DNA from: Psychrobacter sp. I-STPA6b
Lineage (GTDB): Bacteria; Pseudomonadota; Gammaproteobacteria; Pseudomonadales; Moraxellaceae
Length of the DNA: 64,000 bases
Reading direction: 5' to 3'
NCBI RefSeq assembly: GCF_020662265.1
Contig: NZ_VEWM01000017.1
Coordinates: 1-64,000, forward strand
Shown: positions 36,897 to 44,661 of the stretch, one piece after another
How the letters are laid out: the number at the start of each line of letters is the position of its first letter
Position numbering within the stretch: position 1 is the stretch's first letter
Program-made: the position numbers and the translations under genes
The notes under the pieces: generated by a model
Seen by the model: the letters and a program-made list of their open reading frames with translations, nothing else
What the model was told of the DNA's origin: nothing
Database searches by the model: none

Positions 36897-38390
36897 CTAA
36901 TATATACCGAAATCAGTTTTTCTGTTTGGTGGAGCGTTTAAAATTGCTTCCACATCTATTGAATCTATATAGTCAAGCATCTCATCAAATGACTGTTCCC
37001 AAGTTTTAATCGTTTCATCGGTAATGACTTCAGGCTTGAACTCAGGAACGTATTGCTCATGCTCATTGCTAGCTTTCGACCACTCATATTTTCTTTTCTC
37101 TCGCCAATTTTTCTTTCTTATTCCATTCACATAACCAAAATATCTGGCTGATATATACTCTTCTTTATATACTGCTATCAGCTCTTTAAAGTTTGGTTGT
37201 TGGGTGATTTTAGCTAAAGCGAGCATCATGTGTGGTTCGGCAAGAGACTCAACATAAGAGCTAATCTCACCTGCGGCTATAAGCTTTTGTCGCATTAACT
37301 TATTAAGTGCTAGCATGTTTTGTGGTCTTATAAGGTGTCTTTGGTACTCATCATCTATATCCTCAGGGGCTTTATCATAACTTCTTAATAATTTATACAA
37401 GCTTTGAGCATCTTGACAGTGCTGCAAAATATGTACAAACATATCTAAAGCTAAGGCGACTTGATATTTTAAATCACTTAGTGATGAGATTGGCATACCT
37501 GAATAACTAAAAACCTTCATCATCGTTTCGATGTCTAGGTCTACCGCATGCTCTGTGCCTCTATAAAAGTTCTTCATAGTAATATCAATATATTGATCAA
37601 GACCCATAGTACCTGCACAGGTTTTTATAGTACCAGAAGGTATGTCATTGATATAAATTTCTATACTAGAAAAAAAGTCAATTATGACACTTCCATCAGG
37701 GGTCTTCTCATGAGTTCGGTTTTTTGCGTTTATCCAAAAAACCACTTGTATTCTTTCATATTCAAAATAATAAGCAGTTTTGCCTACTTTTCTTTTTTGC
37801 TTGATGCCTGCCTGTTTAAATCTGTCTTTGATCATGTCATTGACTATTTTGTTTATTTGCGTTTGTGACTCAGGCAAGCTATCGTCGTCAATGGGCGTGG
37901 TGGACATGGATGCTTCTTGTTCAAGCTCTGCTAGCTTTTGTTGCCATGTCTGCTCAGTATGGGCGACAAAATCTTGCCAATCTACTTCTTCATCGACGAG
38001 TATGACACGACCATCAGGCAAAAAAACGGATTCAAGATTGTTATGCATCACCACTAGGTTATGCTCCCTAGCGACTTTAATGATAGGTGCCGAAAATTCA
38101 ATGATAAGACCCTCTGGAGCGTAGTCAATTTCAAAAACTGGATAATCCTCGTCTTTGGTTTGTGATACGAGGTCTTGATAGTAGTCAAAGACATCATCGT
38201 CACCAAAATAAGGCTTTGCTTGTGCCAAAAATTCTTCTATGGCTTGAGCAACTGCCACAAAAGCTTGTTTTGTCTTTTTATCTGCTGATATACCTTTTTC
38301 TTTTATTTGCTCTCTCATGGTAAGGGCTTGCCCATGACTGTTTGGTATGCCTTGCTCGGCAGACCATAGTGATATTCCATCAAAGCTCAT
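36897..38390 (-). CDS. unrecognised 497-aa cytoplasmic protein
   Basis: A 497-aa soluble acidic protein with no family that I recognise. Residues 1-165 form one domain (SLWSAEQGIPNSHGQ near the start, FEIDYAPEGLIIEFSAPI, DGRVILVDEEVDWQDFV). A low-complexity hinge follows around residues 165-185. Residues 185-300 form an alpha/beta unit with a VGKTAYYFEYERIQVVFWI strand pair. The last 200 residues are helical and charged (RKKNWREKRKYEW). No nuclease, helicase, ATPase or transmembrane motif is evident. It has a short AT-rich gap to the hydrolase gene upstream and ends at a shared terminator. The context (unknown genes, C5 methyltransferase nearby) suggests accessory function. Confidence 0.6.
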   Translation of the reverse strand: MSFDGISLWSAEQGIPNSHGQALTMREQIKEKGISADKKTKQAFVAVAQAIEEFLAQAKPYFGDDDVFDYYQDLVSQTKDEDYPVFEIDYAPEGLIIEFSAPIIKVAREHNLVVMHNNLESVFLPDGRVILVDEEVDWQDFVAHTEQTWQQKLAELEQEASMSTTPIDDDSLPESQTQINKIVNDMIKDRFKQAGIKQKRKVGKTAYYFEYERIQVVFWINAKNRTHEKTPDGSVIIDFFSSIEIYINDIPSGTIKTCAGTMGLDQYIDITMKNFYRGTEHAVDLDIETMMKVFSYSGMPISSLSDLKYQVALALDMFVHILQHCQDAQSLYKLLRSYDKAPEDIDDEYQRHLIRPQNMLALNKLMRQKLIAAGEISSYVESLAEPHMMLALAKITQQPNFKELIAVYKEEYISARYFGYVNGIRKKNWREKRKYEWSKASNEHEQYVPEFKPEVITDETIKTWEQSFDEMLDYIDSIDVEAILNAPPNRKTDFGIY

Positions 38391-38581
38391 AAAAACTCCT
38401 AATGATTGCTAATAATTGCGTTTTTTCAATCCTATCATAAAAAACTGCCAAAACCGCATTAAATACAATTGATAATATACAGTCATTTTAAATATTTTAG
38501 GTTTAGCTCAAGTTATCACTAAAACCCCTACCAATTTTTGGTTTCTCTTATCAGGCAAACCAGCTTTATCAATAAAATTAA

Positions 38582-39166
38582 TCAATCCTCACCATAAATC
38601 TCTGCATCATCAACCCAAATAATTGGGTCATCGCATAAATCATTGAGGTAATACCAAATTTCGTCCGCCCGAGCGATACGGTGGTGACCACCTTGATAAT
38701 ATTCAACTTCCCAACTATCGGGCAAATTGACCAAAGTTTGCTGAGCCACTGCCACATCTAATCGCTCATCATCACTCTCTATCATGACATAGGTTTTTTG
38801 TGGATTTGTGGTGTCAAAGGGCAAATCCATATTGGCAACTTCTGGGATACGGTCAGCCAATACCTTGCTAGGGTTGATACAAGGGGCTATCAGCAATGCC
38901 CGCAGATTATATTTATGGGCAAAATGATTGGCAAACCAACCACCCAAAGAATGACCCGCTAAGACGACTTGTGGATATTGTGCTATTTTTTGTTTAATTA
39001 GTTCATCATAAATGGTAAATATTTCTTTAAGATTTTCTCGATAATTGACGGTTTGACAATATTTAGGCTCACGATTAATACAAGTGTATTTACTGGTTTC
39101 ATTGCTAGAATCCAAACCATGAAAAAATAATAAAAAGGTATTGTTATTCTCAATGGGTAACATCAT
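38582..39166 (-). CDS. UPF0227/YqiA-type alpha/beta hydrolase
   Basis: A 194-aa protein of the small serine-hydrolase family that includes YqiA and YcfP. The oxyanion-side motif LLFFHGLDSSNE and the nucleophile elbow AGHSLGGWFANHF are present. The acid is probably the Asp in VMIESDDERLD and the His is in YYQGGHHRI. Such proteins have weak esterase activity; physiological substrates are unclear. It lies 62 bp downstream of the 292-aa protein gene on the same strand, so the two are probably cotranscribed. No export signal. Confidence 0.82.
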   Translation of the reverse strand: MMLPIENNNTFLLFFHGLDSSNETSKYTCINREPKYCQTVNYRENLKEIFTIYDELIKQKIAQYPQVVLAGHSLGGWFANHFAHKYNLRALLIAPCINPSKVLADRIPEVANMDLPFDTTNPQKTYVMIESDDERLDVAVAQQTLVNLPDSWEVEYYQGGHHRIARADEIWYYLNDLCDDPIIWVDDAEIYGED

Positions 39167-39227
39167 AGTTTTTCACCTTTGGTAGTTTTTCAATTCTTTT
39201 GCTAGTTTTGTTAAATGGTTTTGTATT

Positions 39228-40106
39228 TTAGATAGACTGATAAATACTAAATAATTGATAAACTTCTTGGGCTACCTGTTCTGGTATGTGACAACAGTCT
39301 TTAAAAAAGTTTTTATCAAATATTTGGCTGATGGTTTTTTTAACAGTGTTAGGGTTGTCTATGATTTGCTGTTTGTGATTTTTAATCAATGCTAAGGCTA
39401 CCGCTTCTGCTTCTGATGAATATTCGTCCCATGCATGATTAAAATAACACCCCACAGGACCAAAGTCATGACGATAAAAGACATCGGTAATGGCAAGCAT
39501 AAAGTCAGTTTGTGATGGGCTGTATTTACTTAACCAGTTTTGTTTGCAGTCATGTCGAGTATCGAAAGTTAAGGGCAAAATGGGTCGGTCATTCGGGTCG
39601 TTTAGGCGGTCGGCGGATACAATCGTACTGGGCTTACGTAAATCTGACCATAATAATGGACTTGCACCCGATAGTGTCCCATGAATGACATCATTAAACC
39701 TCCAAACTCCCCAACGCTCACTGTCAGCACGAGAGATGGTGTAGATGATAAATTGATTAAGTCCATCGCTATCATACATTATATGTTGGCTGGCGATTTT
39801 CACACCTTGCATGGGCAATACGTCAGTATATAGTCGGTCGATATGCTCTTGAGCATAGCTGTCAGGACAGATAAATCCATGCGTATCCTTTGCGATTAAC
39901 TCACAAGGCATAACAAAATCTAAGGTTTCCTCACTGTTATTAACAAAATAAATATCGTCTGTTAGGTTATCAATGGAGATGGTTTGTAAGTAAAATAAGG
40001 GTGTTTTGATTTTTGGGGTTGGGTTTTCTAAATGGTTTAATTTAGATAAGTTGGATTGTCCTGACCAAGTTAAGTTATTGATACGGTGTTGAATAAAATT
40101 GCTCAT
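39228..40106 (-). CDS. unrecognised 292-aa protein
   Basis: A 292-aa soluble protein of no family that I recognise. The sequence is rich in aromatic and acidic residues, with apparent beta segments (TPLFYLQTISID, DIYFVNNSEETLDFVMPCEL) then a conserved-looking middle (FIIYTISRADSERWGVWRF, GASPLLWSDLRKP) and a helical end. The start is set at 40106 by GAGAGGAAAA upstream; an in-frame ATG five codons earlier overlaps that RBS. It is probably in one transcript with the UPF0227-type hydrolase. No catalytic motif is visible. Confidence 0.6.
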   Translation of the reverse strand: MSNFIQHRINNLTWSGQSNLSKLNHLENPTPKIKTPLFYLQTISIDNLTDDIYFVNNSEETLDFVMPCELIAKDTHGFICPDSYAQEHIDRLYTDVLPMQGVKIASQHIMYDSDGLNQFIIYTISRADSERWGVWRFNDVIHGTLSGASPLLWSDLRKPSTIVSADRLNDPNDRPILPLTFDTRHDCKQNWLSKYSPSQTDFMLAITDVFYRHDFGPVGCYFNHAWDEYSSEAEAVALALIKNHKQQIIDNPNTVKKTISQIFDKNFFKDCCHIPEQVAQEVYQLFSIYQSI

Positions 40107-40488
40107 TAATTTTCCTCTCATTTTATTTTTTAAAGTAAGGGTTGTAAGGTATAAGTTTTAAGATATGGATTTAAAGGTATGGTGGTTTGGTTTAAGTTAG
40201 CCACTTTTTATCATAACCAGTTGTATTTTGGTGAAATTTAAGTTTGATTAAATGTGTTTGATGTTGTGAGTTAAAAAAGTTTAAAAGTAAGATGGTTTGT
40301 GGTTGGTGATGTTTTTTATAAAAGGGTTTGTAAAAATAGATGGTTTTGTGAAGTTTGGTAGTTGTTACCTATGTGTTGTTTTATAAGTTCACTATAATAG
40401 AGAAAATCCAAAAAAGGAATAACCTGTGATATGGTTTACGACATTAGTTGTCGTGATGTTTTAAGATATAGAATAAAATATATAGGAA
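40107..40488. other. strongly G/T-skewed spacer
   Basis: About 380 bp between divergent genes. From about 40125 to 40380 the plus strand has very few C (under ten in 240 bases) and many G and T, with repeated TGGTTTG and GGTTTGT words. No ORF with an RBS is present. Both divergent promoters must lie here; a TATAAT-like element is near 40395 for the plus-strand gene. Confidence 0.5.
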
Positions 40489-40494
40489 ATGGCG

Positions 40495-40794
40495 ATGATG
40501 GATACAAACTCAAATAACAGCTCTAGCTTGAATCAATCAGTTATGTTGTCCATTATTGTGAGAGCTATTGGGCGGATAATAATTAGTGTGCTGATTGCCA
40601 CTTTTGGATTTTATTTGGCATTTATGTCCACAGTTGGACCAACCATTGCCCCAGAGGTGTGGGACGGTGATTTGGATATGTTAATACGATTAAGTGTTTT
40701 GGGGCTTGGGTTTTTAACCATGATTGGGGCAGTAGTTTGGTTGATTTTTCCTGTGGCGAAACGGGTATTTGCTATGCTGAATAAGTCGTTGTAA
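40495..40794 (+). CDS. small two-helix membrane protein of unknown function
   Basis: A 99-aa protein. After a polar Asn/Ser-rich N-terminus there are two hydrophobic segments (about residues 17-45 and 65-90), the second ending in basic residues (VAKRVFAML). A conserved-looking acidic loop (APEVWDGDLDML) separates them. ATG 40495 is favoured because AGGAA lies 6 bp upstream; ATG 40489 directly abuts it. Family not recognised. Confidence 0.6.
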   Translation: MMDTNSNNSSSLNQSVMLSIIVRAIGRIIISVLIATFGFYLAFMSTVGPTIAPEVWDGDLDMLIRLSVLGLGFLTMIGAVVWLIFPVAKRVFAMLNKSL

Positions 40795-40880
40795 TTTTAT
40801 GATGGTATGTTGATGTTATTGTTAGTTAAGACAGTGGTTAAGGTGGTTTGGTATCACTATCATCAATGTGGTTAATGTGG

Positions 40881-41834
40881 CTAAATCAATGCCAAAATAC
40901 CCTCAGCAATCCTTTTTATCAATGGTACAGTAACAGAGTTACCTGCCTGCATATATAGTTTACTCATCGCCATATTCTCAGGCAAGATAAAATCTTTGGG
41001 GTATCCTTGAAATAAAAAACACTCTCTTGGGGTTAGTTTACGAATACCATAATTGTCTTTAATTAAAGGCACATTATGCCCACCTGTTCCCATATTAGCT
41101 GTTAGGGTAGGGCAGACATTATTTTTATTTTCACGGACATACACCCGTCGCCATTGATATAAGGTATCTTGACTGGTCATATTTTTGATAAGTTCAGGAT
41201 AGTATTTATGGGTTTTTGCATAATAAAACTTATCCTCTTTTTTATCATCAATATTGATAATATCATGAATGGTTTTTTTAAGGGTTATTGGTTCTGGAAA
41301 TTGAAAATCTTGATGGTTTTTGACACTTTTAGGGTCAAAGGCGACAATAAATATTCGCTCTCGATTTTGTGGAATATTGGCATATTCCATGGTGTTTAAT
41401 ACTTGATAATAAACTTTATAGCCAAGCTTTGCTTCTAAGGTCGATAAAATCACTTTAAAAGTATTGCCTTTATCATGCCCGACTAAGTTTTTGACATTTT
41501 CTAAAAAGACAACTTTGGGGCGGTGTTTGGTAATGATTTGTTCAATATCAAAAAACAATGTACCACGAGTATCTGCAAAGCCTTTTTGATAGCCTGCGAT
41601 AGAAAATGCTTGGCAAGGAAAGCCTGCACATAAAATATCAAAGTTATCTGGGATTTGTTGTTTGATGTCATCTTGAGTGATGTCGCCTTTGGGCTGTATG
41701 CCGTGATTTTGTTCATAGGTATGGCAGGCATTAGGTTCAATTTCACTGGCAAATACACATTGCCCGCCCAAGCTCTCTAATGCCAAATGAAAGCCACCAA
41801 CACCTGCAAATAAATCAATAAAGGTAAAAGCCAC
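40881..41834 (-). CDS. DNA (cytosine-5-)-methyltransferase
   Basis: A 317-aa C5 methyltransferase that methylates a cytosine within a specific DNA sequence. Motifs in order: I DLFAGVGGFHLALE, IV DILCAGFPCQAFSIAG with the catalytic C74, VI VVFLENVKNL, VIII NIPQNRERIFIVAF, IX RKLTPRECFLFQG, X MQAGNSVTVPLI. The target-recognition region lies between VIII and IX (about residues 185-260). The length is normal for a type II enzyme. No restriction endonuclease gene is adjacent on either side, so it is an orphan here or has lost its partner. The recognition sequence cannot be read from the protein. Confidence 0.93.
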   Translation of the reverse strand: MAFTFIDLFAGVGGFHLALESLGGQCVFASEIEPNACHTYEQNHGIQPKGDITQDDIKQQIPDNFDILCAGFPCQAFSIAGYQKGFADTRGTLFFDIEQIITKHRPKVVFLENVKNLVGHDKGNTFKVILSTLEAKLGYKVYYQVLNTMEYANIPQNRERIFIVAFDPKSVKNHQDFQFPEPITLKKTIHDIINIDDKKEDKFYYAKTHKYYPELIKNMTSQDTLYQWRRVYVRENKNNVCPTLTANMGTGGHNVPLIKDNYGIRKLTPRECFLFQGYPKDFILPENMAMSKLYMQAGNSVTVPLIKRIAEGILALI

Positions 41835-41900
41835 GCCTACTGCCCCGTTGTTTGTTTCAGTTGTGTTCAGTTGATAAAGCGGGGTATTTTAACACACTAG

Positions 41901-44177
41901 CTACCAACCCACAGGGTCAATATCTAAGGTGAGTTTTAGATATTTTGCCGAAGGTAGTTGCAACACTTGCTCCCACCATTGTTGCAGGATTTGATGTAGG
42001 TGAGGGCGGTTTTTGCTCAGTAGTAATATCTGAGCGTGATAACGGCTGTTTTTTTTGTGCATTGGTGCATCAATAGGTCCTAACACTGCTAGCTCGTTTG
42101 GTGTGGGCAAAATAGCCAACGCATCTTTTAATGCCTGATTGGTACGCTCACTGGTTTTGCCCTCACAGCGAATCAGAGCTGCATGCGTGTAGGGCGGCAA
42201 ACCCATGACTTGGCGTTCGTGTAGTAGCTGATGGGCAAAGGCAAGATAGCCATCTTTGACCAGTTTTAGTAGTAATGGATTGTCAGGTTGCACCGTTTGG
42301 ATAAGCACCTTTCCTGCTTTATCGCCCCGTCCAGCCCGACCAGCCACTTGAATAATAAGTTGGGCAGTATGCTCAGGCGAACGAAAATCTGCTGACAAAA
42401 AACCTCTATCTGCATTGGGCAACACGACTAGGGTGACATTGGGAAAGTGGTGACCTTTGGCAACCATTTGTGTGCCAACCAAAATAGCAGGCTTGCCTTG
42501 ATTAATCCGCCGATAGATATCTTCCCAACTGTCTTTACGGCGGGTGGTATCGCGGTCAATTTGGATAATGGGGTAGGTGGTTTTACTGGTCTGCGGATTG
42601 GAAAAAATAGCGTGTAGGCTTTCGCTCAGCCGTGTCGTTCCCATGCCCACAGGGTCAATATTTTGGCTACCACAATCAGGGCAAGCTTTTGGAATATGTG
42701 CCTGCCAGTCGCAATGATGGCATTTAAGATAAGAAGGTTTGTGCTGCTCAAGTTGGCTATGATGGACGGTCAAATGTGCCTCACAGCGTGGACAGTCTGC
42801 CTGCCAACCACATGCCCCACACAATAGCACAGGGGCATAACCTCGCCGATTTAAAAACACCAAAACTTGCTCACCTGCCTCTAATGTCTGTCGAATGGCG
42901 TTGATGGTGTCAGAGGTGAGTCCTGTATTTTGTGGTTGTCCATCTGGCTGTTGGCTGTATTCAGTGGGTTTGTCACGAGCATCCACCAGTTGTAGATTGG
43001 CGGTGGTGGCGTGTCCTGCTCGTTTAGTCAGTTGCAGTTCGGTCAGCTTGCCATCAGTGACCAATTTAAGCTGTTCTAGGGATGGCGTTGCCGTTCCTAA
43101 TACCACTGCTATTCCTAACTGATAACCTCGATACAGTGCCACATCTGCCGCTTGATAGCGTAGGGTATCTTGCTGTTTGTAGGATAAATCATGTGCCTCA
43201 TCGACAATAATTAAGCCCAGATTGGCAAAGGGATACAGTAAGGTTGAGCGAGTACCGATGACGATTTGAGCATGACCTTGACGGCAATCTTGCCAGCCTT
43301 GCATACGTTGGCTGTTATTTAACCCTGAATGTAGCAACAAAATATTGGCAGCAAAGCGACTGGCAAAGCGGGCTTTGGTTTGCGGTGTTAGCCCAATCTC
43401 TGGCACTAATACCAAAACTTGTTTGCCTGCCTCAAGCACAGGTTGCATGGCTTGCAGATATACTTCAGTTTTACCACTGCCAGTGACCCCATTGAGCAAA
43501 AAGCCTTGATATTGGTTTTGCTCACAGGCATGATGAATTTGCTGGACGGCAACTTGTTGCTCATCGTTTAAATCTAAGGGTAGTTTTGCCAAACTCACAG
43601 GCAGTGGGGCAGGTTTTTGTTCAAAATAATGCTCAATTAAGCCATTATCCTCAAGGCGTTTTAAAAAGGGACGCTCCATGCCTTCCATCAGCAAAATATC
43701 TTCACTTGCCCCATTTTTACCATGTAGCTTGAGCATGGCAAACTGCTGTTTTTGTTTTTTGGCATTACTATGAAAATCATCTTCAGTGACGTTAGGCAAT
43801 ACTCGCCAATGGCGAATCAGCAAATCCAGTGGTTTGCCTTGACGGATAAGGGTGGGTAGCATGACTGCCAGCACATCACCAAGCGGGTAATGGTAATAAC
43901 GGGCAAGCCATCGGGCAAGATTAAGCATTGGCTCATCAAGTAACGGCTCATCATCAAGGACTTTTTTTATCGGTTTGAGTTTGCTAGGGTCAATGGGACA
44001 ATCACTAGCATTGATATGAGCGACCACAATACCGATAAGCGTTTGTCGCCCGAATGACACTTGCACTCGACTACCTATTGGCGGTAGAGGGGCGTTGTTA
44101 GAGCTGGAAGAATGTGCGGGGGGAAGGTAATCAAACACCCGATAAAGCGGCACAGGTAGGGCAACACTGACAAGCAT
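41901..44177 (-). CDS. priA: primosomal protein N' (replication restart helicase PriA)
   Basis: A 758-aa superfamily 2 helicase that reloads the replisome at stalled forks. The N-terminal 3' DNA-binding domain is followed by Walker A GVTGSGKTEVYL, Walker B IIVDEAHD (DEAH), motif VALYRG, and a zinc region with eight cysteines (LCGACGWQADCPRCEAHL, then CHHCDW and CPDCGS). Motif V/VI residues are in VGTQMVAKGHHFPNV and IIQVAGRAGRGD. AGGAAA lies upstream of the ATG at 44177. It follows ridA with a 39-bp gap on the same strand, so cotranscription with spoT-ridA is likely. Confidence 0.96.
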   Translation of the reverse strand: MLVSVALPVPLYRVFDYLPPAHSSSSNNAPLPPIGSRVQVSFGRQTLIGIVVAHINASDCPIDPSKLKPIKKVLDDEPLLDEPMLNLARWLARYYHYPLGDVLAVMLPTLIRQGKPLDLLIRHWRVLPNVTEDDFHSNAKKQKQQFAMLKLHGKNGASEDILLMEGMERPFLKRLEDNGLIEHYFEQKPAPLPVSLAKLPLDLNDEQQVAVQQIHHACEQNQYQGFLLNGVTGSGKTEVYLQAMQPVLEAGKQVLVLVPEIGLTPQTKARFASRFAANILLLHSGLNNSQRMQGWQDCRQGHAQIVIGTRSTLLYPFANLGLIIVDEAHDLSYKQQDTLRYQAADVALYRGYQLGIAVVLGTATPSLEQLKLVTDGKLTELQLTKRAGHATTANLQLVDARDKPTEYSQQPDGQPQNTGLTSDTINAIRQTLEAGEQVLVFLNRRGYAPVLLCGACGWQADCPRCEAHLTVHHSQLEQHKPSYLKCHHCDWQAHIPKACPDCGSQNIDPVGMGTTRLSESLHAIFSNPQTSKTTYPIIQIDRDTTRRKDSWEDIYRRINQGKPAILVGTQMVAKGHHFPNVTLVVLPNADRGFLSADFRSPEHTAQLIIQVAGRAGRGDKAGKVLIQTVQPDNPLLLKLVKDGYLAFAHQLLHERQVMGLPPYTHAALIRCEGKTSERTNQALKDALAILPTPNELAVLGPIDAPMHKKNSRYHAQILLLSKNRPHLHQILQQWWEQVLQLPSAKYLKLTLDIDPVGW

Positions 44178-44216
44178 TATCGGGTTTCCTTAGACTATTT
44201 GTTTAATGAAATAAAT

Positions 44217-44612
44217 TTAACCTTCTAGCACCATAATGGCTTCAATCTCTACCACTGCCCCTTTAGGTAGGGCTGCGACTTGTACGGCAGCGCGGGCAGG
44301 GTAGGGCTCTTGCAGACGTGCGACAAATACTTCATTTAAGGCAGCAAAGTCATTTAGGTCGGTTAAATAGACGTTAAATTTGACCACATCTTTAATTGAG
44401 CCACCAGCCGCTTGGCAGACTGCTTCGATATTATCAAAGACTTGCTTTGCTTGTGCGTTAAAGCCATCTTGTAGCTCCATCGTAGCAGGGTCTAGTCCAA
44501 TTTGTCCTGATAAATAAACGGTATGACCACTGCCATTGCTGACTTTGACGGCTTGTGAATATGTGCCAACAGCAGCAGGGGCATTATCGGTATGTATGAC
44601 TTCACGTGACAT
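44217..44612 (-). CDS. ridA: RidA family 2-iminobutanoate/2-iminopropanoate deaminase
   Basis: A 131-aa YjgF/RidA protein that hydrolyses reactive enamine/imine intermediates. Features: [23 protein letters not shown], the active-site Arg in [17 protein letters not shown], and VEIEAIMV at the end. The location next to spoT matches the common spoT-ridA order in gammaproteobacteria. AAGGAAAA lies upstream of the ATG. Confidence 0.95.
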   Translation of the reverse strand: MSREVIHTDNAPAAVGTYSQAVKVSNGSGHTVYLSGQIGLDPATMELQDGFNAQAKQVFDNIEAVCQAAGGSIKDVVKFNVYLTDLNDFAALNEVFVARLQEPYPARAAVQVAALPKGAVVEIEAIMVLEG

Positions 44613-44661
44613 AAAAATTTTCCTTGTTAAGTTATTAAGTTTATAAGTTTAAATGATTAAA

